The notes under the pieces: model-generated
The model's input: the letters and a program-made list of their open reading frames with translations, nothing else
Database searches by the model: none
What the model was told of the DNA's origin: nothing
Program-made: the position numbers and the translations under genes
Shown here: positions 1 to 7,981 of the stretch, piece by piece
Layout of the letters: every line of letters starts with the position of its first letter
How positions within the stretch are numbered: position 1 is the first letter of the stretch
Source: Streptomyces cinerochromogenes
GTDB taxonomy: Bacteria; Actinomycetota; Actinomycetes; Streptomycetales; Streptomycetaceae
Reading direction: 5' to 3'
Assembly (NCBI RefSeq): GCF_014648635.1
Contig: NZ_BMRM01000011.1
Location: 124,001 to 188,000, forward strand
Length of the DNA: 64,000 nt

Positions 1-1
1 C

Positions 2-1735
2 GACTCCTCCCGCCTGCTGCGCCTGCACTCCTACGGCAGGCCGCGCGCCGGCGGCGGCACCGACCAGCGGGCCGCTCTGGACGTCTGGCAGGTGCCCTCG
101 GCGGCTCCGGTCCGGGGAGCGGGGCGGGTGATCGCCGGCCGGGTGGTGGAGAGCGCCGCGTTCGCGGACGGGACCGACCACGTGACCCTCCACTGGGTCC
201 GCGGCCCGATCGCCGGCCGCTATCGGTACTCGGCGGGCGTCTTCTCCCTGGCGCGGGGAAAGGAACGGCGGCGGCTGGCCACGGATGTCGACACGAGCGA
301 CGGCTTCATGGCCGGGGGCAAGGTGCTCTCCCTGGCCGGGGCCCGCCTCGGCTCGGACACCCGGTTCCTGCGCGCCGACGGTGGCAGGGCTGCCCGGGCC
401 ACGCCGAGCCGGTTCTCCGTTCTCGACGCGACGACGCGTTACCGCACGTACTTCCGCCCGGCGGAACCCAGCGACGACGGCCCGGAGTACGGCGTCGTCT
501 CAGCGGTCGACGCTCTCGGAGGTGACACCTGGACGGCGGTGGTGCCCACCGACGGCACCTCGGACGAGGACGTGCGGCTGGCCATCTGGCCACACGGCTC
601 GGCCGGCCGTCCCCGGGCGGTGGCGGCGGTCGGCGACCGGCTGGTACGGCTGCGTCTGCGCGAGGACGTCGAGCCACTGCCGTTCGACTCCTCCGGCGAA
701 CAGTCCGTGGCGCTCGATCGGCACCACGACCGCTTCGCGACCGTGGACGAGGGCCGGCTGTATCTGAGCAGCGCGGGGTCCCCGACCCGCAGCGTGGCCC
801 TGCCGGGGAACCCTGCCGCCCGCACGTGGGTGGCGTTCTGGGTGAGTTCGGAGGACGGCGACTCGGTGGCCGTGTGGGACGCCAACACGCTCACGCTGTC
901 GCTGTACGCGGCCGACGATCTCGCCAGCCACCAGGACGTCGATCTGGCTCGGCGCCTGCACGGTACGGCCGAAAAGTCCCGCATCGAGTCCGTGGCCCAG
1001 CTGGGCGACGGCTCACTGGCCGTGCTCCTGACCACCAACGACGTACTCCGGGTCGACCCCGCGACCGGACAGGTCGTCTCCGCTCCGCTGCGCGTGGCAG
1101 AGCCCGAGCCCAGCCCGCCCCCGGCCTTCACCCCGCACGGCCAGCTCGTCCCCCGCCCCGGCCACCCCCACCAAGCCCTGATCGTCACCAGGTCCGGCCA
1201 TGCCCGTGGACAACTGGCGGTCTGGGACCTGGTGAAGAACAACCGGATCTCCAGCTGGACCTCGCCGACCGGCGTGGCCGGATCCCTGGACCCGGGGCAG
1301 CCCAGAGTGCTGTTCAGTCCGGACGGCAGCCTGGTGGCCGTGGGCCACAGCGACGGCAAGCTGCGCTTCTGGGACGCGGCGGCCGGCCGCCGGACCGGTG
1401 GCGTCGTGCCCTGTCCCACCGGGACGCACGCACTCGCCTTCGTCGGCGACGACACCCTCGTCTCGATGACCTACGACCGGGGCCTACGGCTGCACCGTGT
1501 CCCGGACGGCGGCGCGCTCGGGGAAGGCCCGGAGACGGTGGGCCCGTACCCCTTCGCCGCGGCCGCCTCCGGCAGCCGCCTCCGCCTGACCACCAGCGGC
1601 CAGCTCCAGGGCCTGGACCTCGACCCCGCCCACTGGTGGGCCGGCCTCTGCCGGGCGGCCGACCGCCCGTACACGACGGCCGAACGGGGGCGGCTGCCGG
1701 CCGGCGCGCACACCCACCGCCCCTGTCAGACGTGA
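2..1735 (+). CDS. WD40-repeat protein, C-terminal part (5' end outside window)
   Basis: The reading frame is open from base 2, so the gene begins upstream of the window and 577 C-terminal residues are visible. A GTG at 92 is internal, not a convincing start. WD40-type blades are recognisable: LAVWDLVKNN, then VLFSPDGSLVAVGHSDGKL followed by RFWDAAAG. The end, with GLCRAADRPYTTAERGRLPA and a final Pro-Cys, resembles the short tail that closes many Streptomyces WD40 proteins whose N-terminus carries a STAND-type NTPase or a protease/kinase module. Such proteins are scaffolds or signal-sensing receptors. The effector half is not in the window, so no specific role can be given. Confidence 0.75.
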   Translation, partial: DSSRLLRLHSYGRPRAGGGTDQRAALDVWQVPSAAPVRGAGRVIAGRVVESAAFADGTDHVTLHWVRGPIAGRYRYSAGVFSLARGKERRRLATDVDTSDGFMAGGKVLSLAGARLGSDTRFLRADGGRAARATPSRFSVLDATTRYRTYFRPAEPSDDGPEYGVVSAVDALGGDTWTAVVPTDGTSDEDVRLAIWPHGSAGRPRAVAAVGDRLVRLRLREDVEPLPFDSSGEQSVALDRHHDRFATVDEGRLYLSSAGSPTRSVALPGNPAARTWVAFWVSSEDGDSVAVWDANTLTLSLYAADDLASHQDVDLARRLHGTAEKSRIESVAQLGDGSLAVLLTTNDVLRVDPATGQVVSAPLRVAEPEPSPPPAFTPHGQLVPRPGHPHQALIVTRSGHARGQLAVWDLVKNNRISSWTSPTGVAGSLDPGQPRVLFSPDGSLVAVGHSDGKLRFWDAAAGRRTGGVVPCPTGTHALAFVGDDTLVSMTYDRGLRLHRVPDGGALGEGPETVGPYPFAAAASGSRLRLTTSGQLQGLDLDPAHWWAGLCRAADRPYTTAERGRLPAGAHTHRPCQT

Positions 1736-1790
1736 CGGAGGCCCGGTGGCACCCCCGGGACACCCGGCGAGGCACCGCACCGTCCGGCGG

Positions 1791-2036
1791 TCAGCCCTGG
1801 GCGCACTCCCGCGCCTGCACGTCGTCCTCCGCCGTCGGCAGCGGCTTGTGGCCCTCCGTCCACGGGTTCACCCATCCGCAGTTCCCGCAGGCGTAGCGGC
1901 CGTTGACGCCGGCGATCTCCGAATAGCACTGCACGCACTGGGTCCGCGTGATTTCCTGGCCCTCCAGGAACGCCGCCGCGGCAGCCGCCTTCTCCGCGTC
2001 GGCCACCCGCCGCGCGCGCCTTCGTGTCCCGCTCAC
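1791..2036 (-). CDS. Small zinc-ribbon hypothetical protein
   Basis: An 81-residue protein with a basic, Ala-rich N-terminal helix (SGTRRRARRVADAEKAAAAA) followed by two Cys pairs, CVQC and CGNC, 14 residues apart, as in a treble-clef or zinc-ribbon knuckle. The C-terminus is acidic. I chose the GTG at 2036 because the longer frame upstream has atypical composition; a G-rich stretch lies about 12 bases before it, so the start is uncertain. Convergent with the WD40 gene and divergent from the glycosyltransferase. Function unknown; a nucleic-acid or protein-binding role is only inferred from the ribbon. Confidence 0.6.
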   Translation of the reverse strand: MSGTRRRARRVADAEKAAAAAAFLEGQEITRTQCVQCYSEIAGVNGRYACGNCGWVNPWTEGHKPLPTAEDDVQARECAQG

Positions 2037-2193
2037 GACGCCGACCCTATCCCCGGGACCGGCGCGCCGCCGATGCCCGGCGGGAAGCAGCACGTCACCG
2101 GCCACCCGCCACGCCGACACCTTTTGTCCATGGTAGGTTCACAGAAAACTCGAAGCCGCCCCGGGACCGCCCGGTAATGGGGAGCGCACATTC

Positions 2194-4191
2194 ATGCCCG
2201 GTGCCACCGTCTCGGTCGTCATAGCCGCGTACAACGCGATGCCGTACCTGACCCAGTGCATCACCTCCGTCGCCGAGCAGAGCATCGGCCGTGACCGCAT
2301 CGAGGTCATCGTCGTCGACGACGGTTCGACGGACGGTACGGCCGCCGAGCTGGAGCGCCTCCAGGGCCTCTACCCCACCATGCTGCGCGTCTTCCGGCAG
2401 GAGAACTCGGGCGGCCCGTCGGCCCCCCGCAACGCGGGCCTCGACCACGCCACCGGCACGTTCGTGTTCTTCCTGGACGCCGACGACAGCCTCGGTCCCG
2501 AGGCGCTGGAACGCATGGTGACGATGGCCGAGGAGAACGGCACCGACGTCGTGCTCGGCAAGATGGTCGGGGTCGGCGGCCGTGGCGCGCCGACGTCGAT
2601 GTTCCAGCGCAACCAGCCGCGCACGGACGTGTTCTCGTCCCGTGTGTACTGGACGCTCAACCCGATGAAGCTGTTCCGCCGGGAGCTGCTGGAGCGGCAC
2701 GGGCTGCGTTTCCCCACCGACCTCGCCATCGGCGAGGACCAGCTGTTCGTCGGCGCCGCCTACCTGCACGCCTCGGGCATCTCCGTGGTCGCCGACTACG
2801 ACTGCCTGTACTGGGTGCAGCGCGAGGACGAGGGCAACATCACCCGCCGGCTCAAGGGCTCCGAGCGGCGGCTGCGGTTCCTGCCCCGCATGGTCCAGCT
2901 GATCCTGGAGAACGTGCCGCCGGGCCCGGGCCGCGACCACCTGGCGCACCGGCACCTGACCGTGGAGGTCCAGCAGCTGCTGGCGTACCACCTGGTCCAC
3001 GAGCCCCGCGAGAGCCAGCACAAGACGCTGGACCGGCTGGCCGAGATCATCGAGCCGCTGTGGCACGAGGGGATGAACGAGCGGCTCTCGGCCATGGCCC
3101 GGCTGCGGCTGCACCTCGTACGCCACCGCATGCTGGACGAGCTGCTGGAACTCGTGGAGTTCGAGAAGCAGCTGGCCCGGACGAAGGTCGCCACGCCCGT
3201 CCTCGTGGACGGCGGCCGGGCGCTCGCCCGCTACCCGTTCCTGCGCGACCCCGAGCGCGCGATCCCCGACCTCTGCTACGACGTCACCGCCCAGCTCGGC
3301 GTCCGCCACCACGTCAGCCGCGCCGAGATGACGGGCGGTGTGCTCCGCCTGGCCGGGCACGCGTACCTGCACCGCGTGGAGACCCGCGACGTCGGCACCG
3401 AACTGGTCCTGCGCGAGCGCGACAGCGGGACCGAGTACCGGCTGCCGGTCACGCACACCGTGACCCCGGGGCTGGGGGCGGACCAGGACGAGGGGCGGTA
3501 CGCGTACGACCTCGCCGGGTTCGAGGCGACCGTCGACATCGCGACCGCCGCCGACGGCAAGCCGCTCGCCGACGGGCTGTGGGACATCTCGCTGGCGGTC
3601 GGCGCCCAGGGGCTCACCAAGGAGGTGCGCATCGGCAGCAAGCGCGCCGACGACGTCTCCGGTGCCGCCGACACGCGGATCGTCGCCGCCGGCGAAGGGC
3701 TGCGCGCCGTCACCCTGTACACCACCAAGCCGTACGGCAACTTCACGCTCGACCTCGGCGAGAAGAAGCACAAGGTGCTGCGGCTCCTGCACGTCGACAA
3801 GGACGTCCGCTGGGCCGACGGCGCCCCCACGGAGCTGCTCGTCAGCGGCCGGTTCGATGCGGCCGAGCACCCGGAGGGCACCCTCGTCCTCGCCCTGGAG
3901 GACGGCGCGGGCAGCACCGTCTCCTTCCCGGTCCGCCCCGCCTCCCCCGGCGGCGCCTTCCGCGTCGCCGTGCCGGTCGGCGCCCTCCCGGCCGGTGTCT
4001 GGACCGGGGAGCTGCGGCTCGGACCGTGGACCCTGCCCCTGCCCGCGCTTCCCGCGGACCTCGCCCCCGCCAAGTGGCGGCGCCTGGCCCTGCCCTGGTA
4101 CGCCCGTCCCCTCCCCGGTTCCCGCGACCGTTTCGCCCTCAAGGTCGCGAAGACCGACCTCGTCAAGGCGCTCGCGCAGCGTCTCAGGTAG
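2194..4191 (+). CDS. Family 2 glycosyltransferase with long C-terminal region
   Basis: A 665-residue protein. Residues 1-230 form a GT-A/GT2 domain: SVVIAAYNAM, VVDDGSTDG at about 40-48 (nucleotide binding), the metal-binding DADD at 95-98, and a GEDQ motif at 180-183 carrying the likely catalytic acid. The rest, about 430 residues, looks like helical then beta-rich domains, as in the wall teichoic acid glycosyltransferase TarS and other polymer-modifying GT2 enzymes. It probably transfers a sugar from a nucleotide donor to a cell-envelope polymer; donor and acceptor cannot be read from sequence. The ATG at 2194 follows GGGGAG. Its stop overlaps the stop of the convergent peptidase by 8 bases, leaving no room for a terminator. 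Confidence 0.85.
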   Translation: MPGATVSVVIAAYNAMPYLTQCITSVAEQSIGRDRIEVIVVDDGSTDGTAAELERLQGLYPTMLRVFRQENSGGPSAPRNAGLDHATGTFVFFLDADDSLGPEALERMVTMAEENGTDVVLGKMVGVGGRGAPTSMFQRNQPRTDVFSSRVYWTLNPMKLFRRELLERHGLRFPTDLAIGEDQLFVGAAYLHASGISVVADYDCLYWVQREDEGNITRRLKGSERRLRFLPRMVQLILENVPPGPGRDHLAHRHLTVEVQQLLAYHLVHEPRESQHKTLDRLAEIIEPLWHEGMNERLSAMARLRLHLVRHRMLDELLELVEFEKQLARTKVATPVLVDGGRALARYPFLRDPERAIPDLCYDVTAQLGVRHHVSRAEMTGGVLRLAGHAYLHRVETRDVGTELVLRERDSGTEYRLPVTHTVTPGLGADQDEGRYAYDLAGFEATVDIATAADGKPLADGLWDISLAVGAQGLTKEVRIGSKRADDVSGAADTRIVAAGEGLRAVTLYTTKPYGNFTLDLGEKKHKVLRLLHVDKDVRWADGAPTELLVSGRFDAAEHPEGTLVLALEDGAGSTVSFPVRPASPGGAFRVAVPVGALPAGVWTGELRLGPWTLPLPALPADLAPAKWRRLALPWYARPLPGSRDRFALKVAKTDLVKALAQRLR

Positions 4192-5782
4192 ACGCCGGAC
4201 CGCCGCCCCGGACCCCGGCCGTGGTGGGGCGGGGGCAGGTCAGGTCCCGGTCCGGCAGGCGGCCGGTCGCGAGGTAGGTGTTGACGGTGGTGTCCACGCA
4301 CGTGCTGCCGTACACGCCGTAGACCGCGTGCTGGTCCGCTCCGCGCAGCGTGACCAGGCGGGAGCTGGGCCAGTTGCGGCGCACCGCCCGCGCGCCCTGG
4401 TAGATGGTGCGGGGGTCGCCGGTGGCGTTGACGAGCAGGGCCGGCAGGTCGTCGCGGATCGTCGTCGGGCGTTCGCGCGGCGGGTCCCAGAAGGCGCACG
4501 CGTTGATGTCGTGCGTGACGGGCGCGAACAGCGGGTCTGCCGTTCCGGCGCGCCGCAGGTCGCGCCAGTACGTCTCCGGATCGCGGGGCGCGGCCACGTC
4601 CCCGCACAGGATGGCCGTCTGCGCGCTGCCGTAGGCGGATTCCCGGCCGGTCAGCAGGAAGTCCAGCGTCGAGGCCAGCCACGGGGACGGGGTGACCTCG
4701 CGGCCCGCGGCGGCGCGCCGCAGCTCCCGCACGCCCTGGGCGAAGTCGCCGTAGGCCGTGGGATTGTCCTGGGAGAGGCCGTTGAAGACGATGACGGGCA
4801 GGACGTGGTCGTCCACCCGGTGGCCGCCCAGGCGCAGGGGTGTGCGGGCGGCGGCCGCGCGGACCGAGTCGACCGTTTTCAGCACGGCGTCGCGGGTGCG
4901 TCCCAGCCGGTACGTCGCGTCGTGCGCGGCGGCCCAGCCGGCCCAGCCGCGCAGGGCGTGCCGGTTGGCCTCCTCCGAGCCGCGCAGCAGCCGGGGGCTG
5001 TAGCGGGCGGGGTCGGCCACGCCGTCCAGGACGACCCGGCCGGTGTGCCGGGGGAACATCGTCGCGTAGACCTGGCCGAGGTAACTGCCGTAGGAGCAGC
5101 CGAGGTAGGAGATCCTGCGCTCGCCCAGCGCCGCGCGGATCACGTCCATGTCGCGGGCGGTGTTCCGGGTGGTGGCGTACGGCAGCAGGTCACCGGCGTG
5201 GGTGCGGCAGCGTGCGGCGAGGTCCGCGGAGAAGGCGGCCATGCGGTCGAAGCCGGCGCGGCCGGTGCCGGCGCCGCGGATCATGCTGCCGGTGGGCCAG
5301 TGGCAGTCCAGCGGGGTGCTGCGGCCGACGAAACGGGGGTCCACGCCGACGACGTCGTAGCGTGCGCCGACGTCCTTCATGGCCTTGCGCACCCACGGCG
5401 GGTCACCGATCGTCTGTCCGCCGGGGCCGCCGCTGTTGAGCAGCAGCGCGCCGGCGCGGTGGGCGGTGTCGGTGGCCCGGATCCGGGACACGGCGACGGT
5501 GAGGGTCCGGCCGTCGGGGCGGCTGTAGTCCAGCGGGACGGTGACGTCGGCGCATTGGGCGCCGGCCTGCTGGAGTTCCTTGCCGGTGGTGTCGTCGGGG
5601 CCGAGCAGGCAGCTCTTCCAGCGGAGGTGCTGGTGGTGGTAGCGGGCGAGGGGGTCGGCGGCCGGCCGGGCCGCGGCCGGTGAGGCGGGGGCGGCGCCCA
5701 GGGTCAGGGCGCCCGCCAGGGACAGGGCGACGGCTGCCGCGGCCCGGGGGGCGAGCCGTCGCGGGGAGGTGGCCTGGGTCAT
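4184..5782 (-). CDS. Secreted TAP-like alpha/beta-hydrolase peptidase
   Basis: 532 residues. An N-terminal signal sequence (hydrophobic VALSLAGALTLGAAPA then Ala-rich cleavage region) sends it outside. The alpha/beta-hydrolase fold shows the nucleophile elbow GCSYG with Ser about 230, and the C-terminal TAP-like domain carries the acid in NATGDPRT and the base in GADQHAVYG. Family relatives are the Streptomyces tripeptidyl aminopeptidases that trim N-terminal tripeptides from secreted proteins. The ATG at 5782 overlaps the stop of the upstream serine hydrolase (ATGA), so the two are translationally coupled and very likely one operon reading leftwards from about 6984. Confidence 0.85.
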   Translation of the reverse strand: MTQATSPRRLAPRAAAAVALSLAGALTLGAAPASPAAARPAADPLARYHHQHLRWKSCLLGPDDTTGKELQQAGAQCADVTVPLDYSRPDGRTLTVAVSRIRATDTAHRAGALLLNSGGPGGQTIGDPPWVRKAMKDVGARYDVVGVDPRFVGRSTPLDCHWPTGSMIRGAGTGRAGFDRMAAFSADLAARCRTHAGDLLPYATTRNTARDMDVIRAALGERRISYLGCSYGSYLGQVYATMFPRHTGRVVLDGVADPARYSPRLLRGSEEANRHALRGWAGWAAAHDATYRLGRTRDAVLKTVDSVRAAAARTPLRLGGHRVDDHVLPVIVFNGLSQDNPTAYGDFAQGVRELRRAAAGREVTPSPWLASTLDFLLTGRESAYGSAQTAILCGDVAAPRDPETYWRDLRRAGTADPLFAPVTHDINACAFWDPPRERPTTIRDDLPALLVNATGDPRTIYQGARAVRRNWPSSRLVTLRGADQHAVYGVYGSTCVDTTVNTYLATGRLPDRDLTCPRPTTAGVRGGGPAST

Positions 5783-6984
5783 GCGGGGGTCCTTTCGGTG
5801 GACGGGGCCTCGCAGAGGGCCGTGTCGACGACGTCGAGGAAGTCGCGTTCGGCCTGGAGGGTGGCGGGCACCTCGGTCAGGGCGACGGCGACGGTGCGGC
5901 CGTCGGGTCCGGTGGCGACCAGCGCGCGGTGGCCGCCGGGCACGGTCCCGGCGTGGCCCCACCAGCTGCCGCCGCAGGACAGGGGTGAGGAGATCAGGCC
6001 GAGGCCGTAGCGGGCGCCGGGCCAGAGCCGGTCGGGGTCGGCGGCCACCGTGCGCCGCATCTCGGCGAGTCGGGGGGCGGGCAGGAGCCGGCCGCCGAAC
6101 AGCGCGGTGGCGAACCGGGTCAGGTCGGCGGGCGTGGACACCAGGGCGCCGCCGACGCCGCCGAAGGTGGTGTTCCAGGCGGTGCCGTCGGTCCGGCGGC
6201 CGTCCTCCGCGGTGAAGTAGCTGTGCGAGTGCGGGCCCCGGATACGGCTCTCGTCGCCCGGCCAGTACGTGTCGTGCAGGCCCAGCGGCGCGATGATGCG
6301 GCGGGTGATCTCGGTCTCCGGGCTGTGGCCGGTGACCGCGCGCACGATCAGGCCGGCGACGAGGTAGTTCGTGGTGGCGTAGTGCCAGGGGTGTTCCGGG
6401 CGTGGCAGCCGCAGGGCGCGGGCGATGAGCCGGCGCGGCTCGAAGTGGCGGTACCGCACGCGTTCGGGGTGCTCCCACTCGGGGGCTTCGAGGTAGTCGG
6501 GCAGACCGCTGGTGTGCTGGAGGAGCTGCCGTACGGTGATCCGGCGGCCGTCGTGACCGCCCGCGCGGATCAGGCCCGGCAGGTAGCGCTCGACGGGCGC
6601 GTCCAGGGAGAGCCGTCGCTCGGCGGCGAGCTGGAGGACGACCGTCGCGGTGAACGTCTTGGTGACGCTGCCGACGCGCAGCCGGTCGGTGCTGTTCATG
6701 GGGCGGCCGGTGCGCAGATCGGCCACCCCGTCGGTCACGGTCCGGCGGGCGCAGGGGGCGTCCGGGCCGCCGCCGGTGACCAGGACGGCGGCGCCGGCGA
6801 TCCGGTCCTTCGTCACCAGGTGGTGCACGGACCGGCTCAGCGCCGTGTCGGGGCCGCACGGGCGGGAGGTGGCAGGAGGCGGCTGTGCGGCGGCGGCCGG
6901 AGCGGCGGTCAGCAGGCAGGCCAGGGCCACGGCCGTCAGGCCGGTACGCCGGCGGAACGCGGAAGTCGGTAACGGGTTCGCCAT
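5779..6984 (-). CDS. Secreted serine hydrolase of the DD-peptidase/class C beta-lactamase family
   Basis: 401 residues with a signal peptide (TAVALACLLTAAPAAAA). The serine penicillin-recognising fold is clear: the SxxK motif SVTK with Ser106 and Lys109, and a HAG triad near the C-terminus in WWGHAGTVPGG, equivalent to HTG of the Streptomyces R61 DD-carboxypeptidase. Where R61 has YSN this protein has YAT (in HYATTNYLVAG), so the usual Asn is Thr. It could be a D-alanyl-D-alanine carboxypeptidase, an esterase or another D-amino-acid hydrolase. First gene of a two-gene operon with the TAP-like peptidase; ATG at 6984. Two hairpin-forming repeats lie about 60-100 bases upstream. Confidence 0.85.
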   Translation of the reverse strand: MANPLPTSAFRRRTGLTAVALACLLTAAPAAAAQPPPATSRPCGPDTALSRSVHHLVTKDRIAGAAVLVTGGGPDAPCARRTVTDGVADLRTGRPMNSTDRLRVGSVTKTFTATVVLQLAAERRLSLDAPVERYLPGLIRAGGHDGRRITVRQLLQHTSGLPDYLEAPEWEHPERVRYRHFEPRRLIARALRLPRPEHPWHYATTNYLVAGLIVRAVTGHSPETEITRRIIAPLGLHDTYWPGDESRIRGPHSHSYFTAEDGRRTDGTAWNTTFGGVGGALVSTPADLTRFATALFGGRLLPAPRLAEMRRTVAADPDRLWPGARYGLGLISSPLSCGGSWWGHAGTVPGGHRALVATGPDGRTVAVALTEVPATLQAERDFLDVVDTALCEAPSTERTPA

Positions 6985-7043
6985 GTGACAGCACGCTAGG
7001 CACCGCCGGGGCCGCGCTCACTCCGGCAGGCAGGCGGATCGGT

Positions 7044-7084
7044 GCGGGGGACATCCCCCGCGCACGACCGGGGGAGAGCCCCCG
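7044..7084. promoter_or_regulatory. Two consecutive short inverted repeats upstream of the serine hydrolase operon
   Basis: GCGGGGG-ACAT-CCCCCGC (7044-7061) is followed eight bases later by CGGGGG-AGAG-CCCCCG (7069-7084). Both have four-base loops and lie in the gap between the leftward serine hydrolase and the rightward prenyltransferase. They could be paired operator half-sites or RNA hairpins; the sequence alone does not decide. Confidence 0.35.
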
Positions 7085-7228
7085 CGCCCGCCGTGCCGGC
7101 CGGCCGTCGGTCGCACGGTCGGACAGCAGTACCAAGGGTGAACCTGGGGCGCTCCCGCGGTTTCCCGGATCAAGGAACTGCCACGCTGGGCGGGACGAGG
7201 TTCCGTTCGGTGCCGCTGGGGGGCAGGC

Positions 7229-7981
7229 GTGACGGTTGGGGAGGACACCCGCGGTTCCGTCCGGAGGGTGCCGCGGCATGTGGCGTGCGTGATGGACGGC
7301 AACGGCCGCTGGGCGGCACGGCGGTCGCTGCCGCGTACGTCGGGCCACCGTGCCGCGGAGACGACGGTGATCGACGTCATCGAGGCGGCGCGGACGGCCG
7401 GCGTGGAGTGGCTGAGCCTGTACGCGTTCTCCACCGAGAACTGGCGGCGCCCGAGCACCGAGGTCGACTTCCTGATGCGGCTGGTCCGCCGGGTGGTGCG
7501 CAAGCACGCCGCGCTGCTGCACGCGCGCGGGATCCGCTGCAGGTTCCTCGGCGTGGCGGATCCGCGTATTCCCCCGGCGCTGGCCCGGGACTTCGCCGAT
7601 CTGATGACGCTGACCGGCGAGAACCGGGGCATGACGCTGACCGTCGCGTTCGACCACGGCGGGCGCCGGGACATCGTGGCGGCGGCCCGGTCCCTGATCC
7701 GCAGCGGGGTGCCGGCCGAGGCCGTGGACGAGCGGAGCTTCGCCGCTCATCTGCCGTTTCCCGACACACCCGACGTGGACCTCGTCATCCGCACCTCCGG
7801 GGAGCAGCGCATCTCCAACTTCATGCTCTGGCAGGTCGCCTACGCGGAGTGGCTGTTCCCGCCGGTGCTCTGGCCGGACTTCCGCGCGACGCACTTCCTG
7901 GAGTGCCTGCACACCTATCGGCAGCGCGACCGCCGCTTCGGCGGCGTCACGCCGTACACGAACGGAGAACGACGCCCGTGA
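7229..7981 (+). CDS. uppS: Isoprenyl (cis-prenyl) transferase, UppS family
   Basis: 250 residues, the usual length. All family signatures are present: CVMDGNGRWA near the N-terminus (catalytic Asp and the diphosphate loop), SGHRAAE, YAFSTENWRRP, and near the C-terminus RTSGEQRISNFMLWQ followed by AYAEW. The enzyme condenses isopentenyl diphosphate in the cis configuration onto an allylic diphosphate; chain length cannot be predicted safely. GTG start at 7229 follows a G-rich stretch ending in AGG. The stop overlaps the GTG of the next gene by GTGA, so it is coupled to an oxygenase-like protein. Streptomyces normally carries more than one member; this one, by its context, is probably a paralogue making a specialised polyprenyl product rather than the essential undecaprenyl synthase. 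Confidence 0.88.
   Translation: MTVGEDTRGSVRRVPRHVACVMDGNGRWAARRSLPRTSGHRAAETTVIDVIEAARTAGVEWLSLYAFSTENWRRPSTEVDFLMRLVRRVVRKHAALLHARGIRCRFLGVADPRIPPALARDFADLMTLTGENRGMTLTVAFDHGGRRDIVAAARSLIRSGVPAEAVDERSFAAHLPFPDTPDVDLVIRTSGEQRISNFMLWQVAYAEWLFPPVLWPDFRATHFLECLHTYRQRDRRFGGVTPYTNGERRP

Noticed and set aside
4184-7912. A single uninterrupted minus-strand frame of over 1,200 codons spanning three genes
   Set aside because: Only the part below 5782 has coherent protein features (signal peptide, hydrolase motifs). The rest lies opposite the serine hydrolase and prenyltransferase genes and is an artefact of high GC.
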